Below are positions 1-6,122 of a stretch of 7,613 nucleotides of DNA, in pieces. Origin of the DNA: Actinomycetes bacterium. Lineage in GTDB: Bacteria; Actinomycetota; Actinomycetes; Actinomycetales; Cellulomonadaceae. The translations under genes were made by a program, and so were the position numbers. The first letter of the stretch is position 1. Every line of letters starts with the position of its first letter. Below the pieces are notes generated by a model that was not told where the DNA came from, did not search any database, and was given only the letters and a program-made list of their open reading frames with translations. The DNA is taken from NCBI GenBank assembly GCA_023412515.1, contig JAEYNO010000242.1, positions 1 through 7,613 of the forward strand. The letters are read 5' to 3'.

Positions 1-232
1 CGCCCAGGTCGTGCGCCACGACCCGGTCGAGCCAGTCGCCCGCGCGCGTCGACGACACGTAGACCGCCTCGATCGCGGCGGTGCGGGGCGCGCCGGGTGC
101 GTCGGGGAGCGCCGGCAGCGACGGCACGAGCGCGGCGGTGCGACGCGCGCGCGAGCGCCAGCCGTGCCACATGCCCCACAGCCCGAGCACCGCGAGCGCG
201 GCCAGGAGCGTGACGGAGAGCCAGACCGGCAT
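1..232 (-). CDS. Small membrane-anchored protein between pyrC and carA (Rv1382/SCO1485-like), N-terminal part
   Basis: Partial gene: the reading frame enters at 232 and runs off the left edge, so 77 residues are visible. The ATG (232-230) overlaps the pyrC stop as ATGA, and a GGGGAG ribosome binding site lies 8 bases upstream at 241-246, which makes this start convincing. Residues 3-20 form one hydrophobic membrane segment (VWLSVTLLAALAVLGLWG). It is followed by a basic stretch (WRSRARR) that should face the cytoplasm, a Pro/Ala-rich linker, and the start of a folded domain with YVSSTRAGDWLDRVVAHDLG. That motif, together with the place right after pyrC, fits the conserved actinobacterial protein found between pyrC and carA (Rv1382 in Mycobacterium tuberculosis, SCO1485 in Streptomyces coelicolor), often described as PH-like. 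Its function is not established. Translational coupling to pyrC suggests co-expression with pyrimidine synthesis. The family assignment is from memory of gene order and a short motif. Confidence 0.8.
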   Translation of the reverse strand, partial: MPVWLSVTLLAALAVLGLWGMWHGWRSRARRTAALVPSLPALPDAPGAPRTAAIEAVYVSSTRAGDWLDRVVAHDLG

Positions 233-1548
233 CAGGCGGGCTCCCCCGGCTCGACGAGCGTGCCGTCGAGCACGGTCGCGCGGCCGCGCAGGAACGTGGC
301 GACCACGCGCCCGGGCAGCTCGGTGCCGGCGAACGGCGAGTTGACGCTCGCGGTGGCCTGCTGCTCGGGGACGACGACGCGCCGGGCGGTCGGGTCGACG
401 AGCGTGAGGTTGGCGGGCTCGCCCACGGCGATCGGGCGGCCCTGGCCGTCGAGGCGTCCGATGCGCGCGGGCGCCTGCGACATGACGCGGGCGACGTCGG
501 CCCAGGTGAACCGGCCGGTGTCGACCATGACCTGCTGGACCACGGAGAGCGCGGTCTCCAGGCCCGTCATGCCGAACGCGGCGGCGGCCCACTCGCAGTC
601 CTTGTCCTCGCGGGCGTGCGGTGCGTGGTCGGTGCCGACGGTGTCGATCGTGCCGTCGGCCAGGCCGGCGCGGACGGCCTCGACGTCCTCGGCCGTGCGC
701 AGGGGCGGGTTGACCTTGTAGCGCGGGTCGTAGCCGCGCACGAGCTCGTCGGTGAGGACGAGGTGGTGGGGCGTGACCTCGGCGGTGACGTCGATGCCGC
801 GGGCCTTGGCCCAGCGGACGATCTCGACGGACCCGGCGGTGGACAGGTGCAGCACGTGCAGGCGGGAGCCGACGTGCTCCGCGAGCAGGACGTCGCGCGC
901 GACGATCGCCTCCTCGGCGACCGCGGGCCAGCCGGTGAGCCCGAGCTCGGCGGACACGACGCCCTCGTGCATCTGGGCGCCCGCGGTGAGGCGCGGCTCC
1001 TGCGCGTGCTGCGCGACGACGCCGTCGAACGCCTTGACGTACTCGAGCGCGCGGCGCATGACGACGGGGTCGTGCACGCACGTGCCGTCGTCGGAGAACA
1101 CGCGCACGCGCGCCGCGGAGCGGGCCATGGCCTGCAGCTCGGCGAGCCGCTCGCCCTCGAGGCCGACCGTGACGGCGCCCACGGGGTGGACGTCGGCGTA
1201 GCCGGAGTCGCGGCCCAGGCGCCAGACCTGCTCGACGACGCCCGCGGTGTCCTGCGTCGGCGTGGTGTTGGCCATGGCGTGCACCGCGGTGAACCCGCCG
1301 AGGGCGGCCGCCCGGGTGCCGGACGCGACGGTCTCGGCGTCCTCGCGGCCGGGCTCGCGCAGGTGGGTGTGCAGGTCGACGAGCCCGGGCAGGAGCACCA
1401 GCCCGTCGGCGTCGACGACGCGGGCGTCGCGCGCGCCGTCGTGCGTGCGGGCGTCGGCGCCGAGCGCGGCGACGACGCCGTCGGCGAGCAGCACGTCGGT
1501 CGGGTCGCCGCCCAGCGGGCGGGCGCCGGTGAGCAGGGTGGCGGTCAC
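232..1548 (-). CDS. pyrC: Dihydroorotase (PyrC)
   Basis: 438 residues, the usual length for the bacterial class I enzyme. It is a cytoplasmic zinc amidohydrolase that closes N-carbamoyl-L-aspartate to dihydroorotate, the third step of UMP synthesis. Visible residues: the HTHLREPG metal motif (H60, H62, R64), the FSDDG loop at 152-155 with the likely metal-bridging aspartate, H181, H234, the substrate-binding VNPPLR at 279-284 and the catalytic GTDHAPH (D307). All expected ligands are intact. The start is a GTG at 1548 that overlaps the pyrB stop as GTGA, with AAGG about 7 bases upstream. The same frame stays open far upstream, but that stretch is antisense-like low-complexity translation over pyrB and is not part of the protein. 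The stop overlaps the ATG of the next gene, so pyrC is translated as part of a tightly coupled operon. Confidence 0.97.
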   Translation of the reverse strand: MTATLLTGARPLGGDPTDVLLADGVVAALGADARTHDGARDARVVDADGLVLLPGLVDLHTHLREPGREDAETVASGTRAAALGGFTAVHAMANTTPTQDTAGVVEQVWRLGRDSGYADVHPVGAVTVGLEGERLAELQAMARSAARVRVFSDDGTCVHDPVVMRRALEYVKAFDGVVAQHAQEPRLTAGAQMHEGVVSAELGLTGWPAVAEEAIVARDVLLAEHVGSRLHVLHLSTAGSVEIVRWAKARGIDVTAEVTPHHLVLTDELVRGYDPRYKVNPPLRTAEDVEAVRAGLADGTIDTVGTDHAPHAREDKDCEWAAAAFGMTGLETALSVVQQVMVDTGRFTWADVARVMSQAPARIGRLDGQGRPIAVGEPANLTLVDPTARRVVVPEQQATASVNSPFAGTELPGRVVATFLRGRATVLDGTLVEPGEPA

Positions 1549-2549
1549 GCGGGCACCTTCGTCTCGTCGGTCGTGCGGGTCGTGCGCGTGCCGTCGCCGG
1601 CGAGCAGCAGGTAGAGGACGGCCATGCGGACCGCGACCCCGTTGGCGACCTGCTCGACGATGACGGCGCGCGGCGAGTCGGCCGCGTCGGCGCTGATCTC
1701 GAGGCCGCGGTTCATGGGGCCGGGGTGCAGCACGACCGCGTGGTCGGGCAGGGTCGCCAGGCGGCGGGCGTCGAGGCCGTAGCCGCGCGTGTACTCCAGC
1801 GGGCTGGGGAAGAACCCGCCGCCGGCGCTGGACATCCGCTCGCGCTGCACGCGGAGCATCATCACCGCGTCGGGCCGGGTCGCGAGCGCGTCGTCCAGGT
1901 CGTAGGACACGGTGGCGGGCCACGTGTGGACGCCGACGGGCAGCAGCGTGGGCGGGGCGACGAGCGTGACGCGGGCACCGAGCGTGCGCAGCAGCTGCAC
2001 GTTGGACCGTGCGACGCGGCTGTGCAGCACGTCGCCGACGATCGCGACGTGCAGGCCCGCGAGGTCGCGGCCCGTCGTGTCGGTGGTGCCGCGGTCGCCG
2101 ACGAGGTGCCGGCGCAGCGTGTAGGCGTCGAGCAGCGCCTGCGTGGGGTGCTGGTGCATGCCGTCGCCCGCGTTGACGACCGCGCCGCTGGTCCACCCGG
2201 CGTGCGCGAGCGTGTGCGGCGCGCCGGAGGCCTGGTGGCGGATCACGACCGCGTCGGCGCCCATGGCCTGCAGCGTGAGGGCCGTGTCCTTGAGGGACTC
2301 GCCCTTGGAGACGCTCGAGCCCTTGGCGGAGAAGTTGATGACGTCGGCCGACAGGCGCTTGGCGGCGGTCTCGAAGGAGATGCGCGTGCGCGTCGAGTCC
2401 TCGAAGAACAGGTTGACGACGGTGCGGCCGCGCAGCGTGGGGAGCTTCTTGATCTCGCGGGCCTGGGTCGCGGCCATCTGCGCGGCGGTGTCGAGGACGT
2501 GCACGGCCTGCGCGGGGCTGAGGTCGGCGGCGGACAGCAGGTGCCTCAT
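1545..2549 (-). CDS. pyrB: Aspartate carbamoyltransferase catalytic subunit (PyrB)
   Basis: 334 residues, slightly longer than the E. coli catalytic chain. It joins carbamoyl phosphate and L-aspartate to form N-carbamoyl-L-aspartate, the committed step of pyrimidine synthesis. The carbamoyl-phosphate loop STRTR is at 52-56, the lysine loop SKGES at 81-85, HPTQ at 134-137, the aspartate-domain MMLRVQRER at 230-238 and HPGPMNRG at 275-282; all are intact. No pyrI regulatory-chain gene is visible next to it. The last 15 or so residues are a Thr/Arg-rich tail with no motif. The ATG at 2549 overlaps the pyrR stop as ATGA and has a strong GAGGGAGG ribosome binding site (2556-2563) inside the last codons of pyrR, which fixes this start. 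Immediate overlap with pyrC would favour balanced synthesis of both enzymes. Confidence 0.97.
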   Translation of the reverse strand: MRHLLSAADLSPAQAVHVLDTAAQMAATQAREIKKLPTLRGRTVVNLFFEDSTRTRISFETAAKRLSADVINFSAKGSSVSKGESLKDTALTLQAMGADAVVIRHQASGAPHTLAHAGWTSGAVVNAGDGMHQHPTQALLDAYTLRRHLVGDRGTTDTTGRDLAGLHVAIVGDVLHSRVARSNVQLLRTLGARVTLVAPPTLLPVGVHTWPATVSYDLDDALATRPDAVMMLRVQRERMSSAGGGFFPSPLEYTRGYGLDARRLATLPDHAVVLHPGPMNRGLEISADAADSPRAVIVEQVANGVAVRMAVLYLLLAGDGTRTTRTTDETKVPA

Positions 2550-3139
2550 CGCGCGCCTCCCTCGATGACGACGCGGTCCTCGCCGTCGGTCTCGGCGAGC
2601 AGCACGTGCACGCGCTCGGCGGTCGCGGTGGGCAGGTTCTTGCCGACGTAGTCGGCGCGGATCGGCAGCTCGCGGTGGCCACGGTCGACCAGGACGGCGA
2701 GCTGCACGGCGCGCGGCCGTCCGAGGTCGCTGATCGCGTCGAGTGCGGCGCGGATCGTGCGCCCCGAGTACAGGACGTCGTCCACCAGCACGACGACCTT
2801 GCCGTCGACGCCGTCGCCGGGCACGTACGTCTCGCCGATCGTGCGCGTGGGGTGGTGCGCGAGGTCGTCGCGGTGCATCGTCACGTCGAGGCTGCCGACG
2901 AGGTCGTGCTCGGCGACGTCCTCCACCTGGGCGAGCCGCTGCGCGAGGCGGCGTGCGAGCGGCAGGCCGCGCGTGGGGATGCCGAGCAGGACGACGTCGG
3001 CGACGCCCTTGTTCCGCTCGACGATCTCGTGCGCGATGCGCGTCAGCGCGCGTCCCACGTCGTCGGCCCCGAGGACCGTCGTGCCGGTGCCCCCGGCGGG
3101 GGCGCCCCCGGACGCGGGCGCAGGTGTGCCAGTGCTCAT
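2546..3139 (-). CDS. pyrR: Bifunctional pyr operon RNA-binding regulator / uracil phosphoribosyltransferase (PyrR)
   Basis: 197 residues; the core matches PyrR, with a Gly/Ala/Pro/Thr-rich extension of about 22 residues at the N-terminus. In this family the protein binds pyr leader RNA when UMP is high and lowers operon expression; many members also convert uracil and PRPP to UMP. Visible features: GIPTRG at 53-58, the PRPP-binding loop VVLVDDVLYSGRT at 116-128, and the near-invariant block from DRGHRELPIRADYVGKNLPT at 152-171. It is the first gene of the operon, as is typical. The ATG at 3139 has AAGGAG 8 bases upstream (3148-3153), and a PyrR-type RNA hairpin abuts that site, so the protein probably controls its own translation. 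The second ATG would fall inside the conserved core, so 3139 is the best start. Confidence 0.97.
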   Translation of the reverse strand: MSTGTPAPASGGAPAGGTGTTVLGADDVGRALTRIAHEIVERNKGVADVVLLGIPTRGLPLARRLAQRLAQVEDVAEHDLVGSLDVTMHRDDLAHHPTRTIGETYVPGDGVDGKVVVLVDDVLYSGRTIRAALDAISDLGRPRAVQLAVLVDRGHRELPIRADYVGKNLPTATAERVHVLLAETDGEDRVVIEGGAR

Positions 3140-3147
3140 GCGTGCGA

Positions 3148-3183
3148 CTCCTTCCCCGCCTCACGGGACGGGCTTAAAGGGAG
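3148..3183 (-). promoter_or_regulatory. PyrR-binding RNA leader of the pyr operon, overlapping the pyrR ribosome binding site
   Basis: Read on the minus strand, the leader contains UCCCGUGAGG at 3159-3168, matching the PyrR-binding loop consensus (UCCnGnGAGG). It is closed by a CCCG/CGGG stem (3169-3172 with 3155-3158), and CC/GG can pair inside around a GUGA tetraloop. The pyrR ribosome binding site AAGGAG (3148-3153) follows after one G. Upstream, CUCCCUU (3177-3183) can pair with AAGGAG leaving one bulged C, giving an outer stem that would hide the site. No T-run follows, so translational repression is more likely than Bacillus-style attenuation; PyrR-dependent translational repression has been reported in Mycobacterium smegmatis. 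The loop match is seen directly; the mechanism is inference. Confidence 0.85.
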
Positions 3184-3198
3184 GTTGCTCGACGAGTC

Positions 3199-3204
3199 AC
3201 ACTA
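3199..3204 (-). promoter_or_regulatory. Candidate -10 box of the pyrR-pyrB-pyrC promoter
   Basis: TAGTGT on the minus strand fits the actinobacterial TAnnnT -10 pattern. A transcript starting about 6-7 bases downstream, near 3193, would have a leader of about 54 bases, which neatly holds the entire PyrR hairpin and the ribosome binding site. No good TTGACA-like -35 is visible at 17-18 bases, which is common for high-GC actinobacterial promoters. The assignment rests on the hexamer and on its position relative to the leader. Confidence 0.5.
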
Positions 3205-3220
3205 CCGCCGGATCGCGGGC

Positions 3221-3259
3221 ACGCACGGTCGTGTCCACGTGACGCACGGCACGCACGGC
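3221..3259. repeat. Three copies of ACGCACGG(C/T) in the divergent control region
   Basis: ACGCACGGT at 3221-3229, ACGCACGGC at 3242-3250 and ACGCACGGC at 3251-3259. The last two are in direct tandem; the first starts 21 bases, about two helical turns, before the second. They lie upstream of the pyr -10 box on one side and about 90 bp upstream of the GGDEF-EAL gene on the other, a place suited to an operator. In such GC-rich DNA short repeats also arise by chance, and no known regulator is assigned. Confidence 0.35.
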
Positions 3260-3313
3260 CCGTCCGCACAGGCCGGGGCCGCGCAGCGCGGCGGGCGCGT
3301 CACCCGGATGCCT

Positions 3314-3342
3314 CTCATGGGCCCCGCGACGTGCGCCGATAC
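3314..3342 (+). promoter_or_regulatory. Possible sigma-28 (FliA/WhiG-like) promoter of the GGDEF-EAL gene
   Basis: GCCGATAC at 3335-3342 matches seven of eight bases of the sigma-28 family -10 element GCCGATAA. A CTCA at 3314-3317 could be the upstream element, but the 17-base gap is longer than the classical 15 and the match to TAAA is poor. Transcription would begin near 3350, at the chosen ATG, so the message would be leaderless or nearly so; no normal Shine-Dalgarno sequence is present there. The -10 match is seen in the sequence; the rest is inference. Confidence 0.3.
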
Positions 3343-3349
3343 AGCAGGC

Positions 3350-5665
3350 ATGCTCGGCGACGTCCCCCTGTGGGCCACCGTCCTGCAGTTCCTGGCCGCC
3401 GGCCTCGTCGGCGGCTTCTGCGTGCTGCAGTGGGTCTGGTGGCGCGGTGCGCTGCGCTCCGAGGGGTCGACGTGGTCGCTCGCGCTGTCGGTCACGATGG
3501 GTGCGCTCCTGCTCGTGGGCGGGCTGCACGGCGTGACGGAGAGCCCACCGGTGCGGGCCGTGCTCGAGTTCGGGCACGCGCAGCTGCTGGGCGTGCTGGC
3601 CCTCGTGGCGCTGCCGGCCACGCGCGCGTTCGGCGGCCGCGGGCCGCGCGTGCGCCCGTGGGCCGTGGCCGTCGCCGTGGTGCTCGCGCTGCGCGCGGCG
3701 CTCTGGTTCTGGCCCGCCGAGCAGGTGCCGGGCGTGCCCGGCGGCCGCCCCGCCGCCGTCGCGCTGCTCTTCGTCATGCTCGCGGTGGTCGTCGGCTACG
3801 TCGTGGCGGCCCTCGGCCGGGCCCGTCTCACGCGGCCGGGCTGGACCGTCGCGGCAGCCGCCTCGACCTCGCTGGTCATGCTCGGCGGCGGCGTGCTCCT
3901 CATGGGACGTCCGCTCGGTGCGCTGCTCACGGCGCTGTGGCCGCTGCCGTTCGCGCTCGGCCTCGAGTCCCTCGCGTTCGTGCGCCTACGGCGTGCGCAG
4001 AGCACCGCACGTCGCCGCGAGCTCATGCGCGACGCGCTCGCGTCCGTCACCAACACGGCGTGGTTCCACCGCGACGCGGACGCGGTGCTGCTGCAGGCCC
4101 GCGACGCGGCGCGGCGCGTGCTCGGCGACCCGAGCGTCGAGGCGTCGCTGCGGCCCCTGCAGCGCGACCGCTTCGTCGCCGACCTGTTCCCCGCCGATCC
4201 CGAGCGGCTCGAGCCGCACGACCGCACGTTCCTCGTCGACCTCGCCCTGGTCGTCTCGACCGCCGCCGAGCGGTACGCGCTGGCCGACCGGCTGGCGCGC
4301 GCCGCCGTCACCGACCCCCTCACGCGCCTGCCGAACCGCCGCGCGGCGGACGTGCACCTGCTCGAGGTGCTCGAGCGCGGCGCGGTCGAGCGCACGCGCG
4401 TCGCGGTGCTCTACTGCGACATCGACGGCTTCAAGGACGTCAACGACCGCGAGGGTCACGCGGCGGGCGACGAGCTGCTGCGCCGCACCGCCGATCTGCT
4501 GCGCGGCTGGGTCGACGACGACACGTACGCCGCGCGTCTCGCGGGCGACGAGTTCGCCGTCGTCGTGGCCCGCGCCCCCGACGACGAGGCCCTGGGCGGC
4601 CTCGCGCGCCGCCTGCGGGCCGAGTTCACCGCGCACGTCGGGAGCACCGGCCCGCGCCTCACGTGCGGCGTCGCCGCGTGGGACCCGACCGACGTCGTCG
4701 ACGCCGACGCGCTGCTGCGGCACGCCGACGCCGCGATGCTCGAGGCCAAGCGCACCTCGACCGGGCACCGCGTGTTCGACCCGGCCATGCGGGCGCGTGC
4801 CGAGGACCAGCGGCGCATCCGCAGCGCGCTCGAGCGCGCGGTCGCCGAGGACAGGATCACCGCGTACTTCCAGCCCATCGTGGACACCCGCACGCTCGAG
4901 GTCGTCGGCCTCGAGGCGCTGGCGCGCTGGCAGGAGGGAGACGCGGTCGTGCTGCCCGAGCACTGGATCACGCTGGCCGAGCAGACGGGGCTCATCGTGC
5001 CGATCGGGCGGTCGATGGTCCGGCAGTCGCGGCGTGCGCTCGACCGGCACCAGATGCCCGTGGCCGTCAACCTGTCGGCGCGCGAGCTGCACGAGCCCGA
5101 CGTGCTCGAGCACCTCGACGCGGCGTGGTCCGGCGGCCCGTGGGAGCACCTGACCGTCGAGATCACCGAGAGCACGATGCTGCGCACGTCCGCCGCCGTG
5201 CCGGTGCTGTCCGAGCTGCGGGCGCGCGGCGCACGCATCGCGCTCGACGACTTCGGGACGGGCTACAGCTCGCTCGCGCGGCTCGCGCGGCTGCCCGTCG
5301 ACGTGCTCAAGATCGACCGGTCGTTCGTGCGCGAGCTGCGCACGCCGCGCGGCGTGGGCGCCGTGCGCGCGATCGTCGCGCTCGCCGAGCACCACGGCCT
5401 CGACGTCGTCGCCGAGGGCGTCGAGTCGGCGGGCGACCTGCAGGTGCTGGTCGACCTCGGGGTGCCGCGCGCGCAGGGCAACTTCGTCGGTCGGCCGGCC
5501 GCGGGGCTGCCCGTACGGGGCGCCCGCCCGCAGCCGCGGTCCGCCGAGCCGGCGCGCACGACCGGCGAGCAGCGTCGGCTCGACGCCCGCCGGGTCCGCA
5601 CGGTGCCACGCCCGCTGCGCGTCGTGCACGGCGGCGGGGACGACGCGGCGCCCGAGCACCTGTGA
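3350..5665 (+). CDS. Membrane-anchored hybrid GGDEF-EAL protein (c-di-GMP synthase/phosphodiesterase)
   Basis: 771 residues from the ATG at 3350. Residues 8-208 hold about seven hydrophobic segments (near 8-30, 42-62, 73-91, 102-121, 135-155, 165-186, 190-208), a likely membrane sensor. Residues 225-312 look like a degenerate GAF domain ending in a helix that leads into DPLTRLPNRR (322-331). The GGDEF domain has DIDGFKDVND (357-366), GH at 369-370 and the signature AGDEF at 398-402; Ala replaces the first Gly, a change tolerated in some active cyclases. The inhibitory RxxD site is absent (DDDT at 389-392). The EAL domain (about 495-720) keeps EALAR (522-526), N574, E607, DDFGTGYSSL (633-642), K654, E689 and QG (709-710), so degradation of c-di-GMP looks possible. 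A Pro/Arg-rich tail follows. ATGs at 3308 and 3317 are alternative starts; none has a good ribosome binding site. The frame is open back to 2606, but that part is antisense to pyrR. It is divergent from pyrR and convergent with nusB. Confidence 0.93.
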   Translation: MLGDVPLWATVLQFLAAGLVGGFCVLQWVWWRGALRSEGSTWSLALSVTMGALLLVGGLHGVTESPPVRAVLEFGHAQLLGVLALVALPATRAFGGRGPRVRPWAVAVAVVLALRAALWFWPAEQVPGVPGGRPAAVALLFVMLAVVVGYVVAALGRARLTRPGWTVAAAASTSLVMLGGGVLLMGRPLGALLTALWPLPFALGLESLAFVRLRRAQSTARRRELMRDALASVTNTAWFHRDADAVLLQARDAARRVLGDPSVEASLRPLQRDRFVADLFPADPERLEPHDRTFLVDLALVVSTAAERYALADRLARAAVTDPLTRLPNRRAADVHLLEVLERGAVERTRVAVLYCDIDGFKDVNDREGHAAGDELLRRTADLLRGWVDDDTYAARLAGDEFAVVVARAPDDEALGGLARRLRAEFTAHVGSTGPRLTCGVAAWDPTDVVDADALLRHADAAMLEAKRTSTGHRVFDPAMRARAEDQRRIRSALERAVAEDRITAYFQPIVDTRTLEVVGLEALARWQEGDAVVLPEHWITLAEQTGLIVPIGRSMVRQSRRALDRHQMPVAVNLSARELHEPDVLEHLDAAWSGGPWEHLTVEITESTMLRTSAAVPVLSELRARGARIALDDFGTGYSSLARLARLPVDVLKIDRSFVRELRTPRGVGAVRAIVALAEHHGLDVVAEGVESAGDLQVLVDLGVPRAQGNFVGRPAAGLPVRGARPQPRSAEPARTTGEQRRLDARRVRTVPRPLRVVHGGGDDAAPEHL

Positions 5666-5670
5666 GGGTG

Positions 5671-5683
5671 CCCGGGCGCCGGG
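5671..5683. terminator. Possible short bidirectional hairpin between convergent genes
   Basis: CCCGG-GCG-CCGGG gives a perfect 5-bp stem with a 3-base loop, 5 bases after the GGDEF-EAL stop and 22 bases beyond the nusB stop on the other strand. The convergent gap is only 39 bases, so a shared terminator would have to sit here. There is no T-tract, and short GC palindromes are common in this DNA, so this is weakly supported. Confidence 0.3.
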
Positions 5684-5704
5684 GTGGAGCGGTCGTGCGG
5701 CGGG

Positions 5705-6121
5705 TCAGGCCAGCAGCGTGGGCTTCAGCACCACGATCCGGCCGAGGAGGCCGTTGACGAACGCGGGCGACTCGTCGGTCGACAGCTCGCGCGCGAGCGA
5801 GACGGCCTCGTCGACCGCGACGGCGTCGGGCACGTCGTCGTTCCAGAGGATCTCCCACGTGCCGAGGCGCAGCAGCGCGCGGTCGACCGCGGGCATGCGC
5901 GCGACCGTCCAGCCGTGCGCGTGCGTCGCGAGCAGCTCGTCGATGCGCTCGGCGTGCGCGAGCACGCCCTCGACGAGGTCGACCGAGTACTGCGGCAGCG
6001 ACGCCTCGGTGCCCGGCTCGACGACGCGCTTGGCCAGCAGGTCGGCGACGGGCACGCCGCGCTGCTCGGCCTCGAACAGCACGTCGAGCGCGCGCTTGCG
6101 CGCCTTGGTCCGGGCGCCCAC
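5705..6121 (-). CDS. nusB: Transcription antitermination factor NusB
   Basis: 138 residues, normal for the family. NusB, with NusE (S10), binds boxA RNA and supports antitermination on rRNA operons; it acts in the cytoplasm on elongating RNA polymerase. The protein is expected to be all-helical. Visible features: the basic RNA-binding N-terminus ARTKARKRALDVLFEAE (3-19), RMPAVDRALLRLGTWEILW (75-93), and the highly conserved VDEAVSLARELSTDESPAFV (103-122) followed by NGLLGRI. The start is a GTG at 6121, one base after the efp stop (6125-6123). There is no strong ribosome binding site in front of it, so translation is probably coupled to efp. The efp-nusB pair is conserved in actinobacteria. 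Confidence 0.96.
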   Translation of the reverse strand: MGARTKARKRALDVLFEAEQRGVPVADLLAKRVVEPGTEASLPQYSVDLVEGVLAHAERIDELLATHAHGWTVARMPAVDRALLRLGTWEILWNDDVPDAVAVDEAVSLARELSTDESPAFVNGLLGRIVVLKPTLLA

Positions 6122-6122
6122 G

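Noticed and set aside
616..1614. 332-codon plus-strand frame opposite pyrC
   Set aside because: It is an antisense shadow caused by high GC third positions. pyrC on the other strand has a full set of catalytic motifs, and this frame has none.
1549..3164. Very long minus-strand frames that appear to extend pyrC and pyrB upstream by hundreds of codons
   Set aside because: The extensions are Arg/Ala/Pro-rich translations of neighbouring genes in the wrong frame. Overlap starts with ribosome binding sites mark the true beginnings.
3236..3241. CACGTG palindrome in the divergent region as an operator
   Set aside because: A lone 6-bp palindrome without flanking symmetry is expected by chance in this composition.
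2606..3349. Upstream open extension of the GGDEF-EAL frame, which would give a protein of about 1019 residues
   Set aside because: It is exactly antisense to pyrR and through the pyr promoter region. Its translation is low-complexity with no domain, and the membrane domain begins naturally at about 3350.
3140..3349. A remnant of bldD or another small gene in the divergent gap
   Set aside because: No HTH-like or other coherent peptide could be read on either strand. The gap holds only regulatory-looking sequence.
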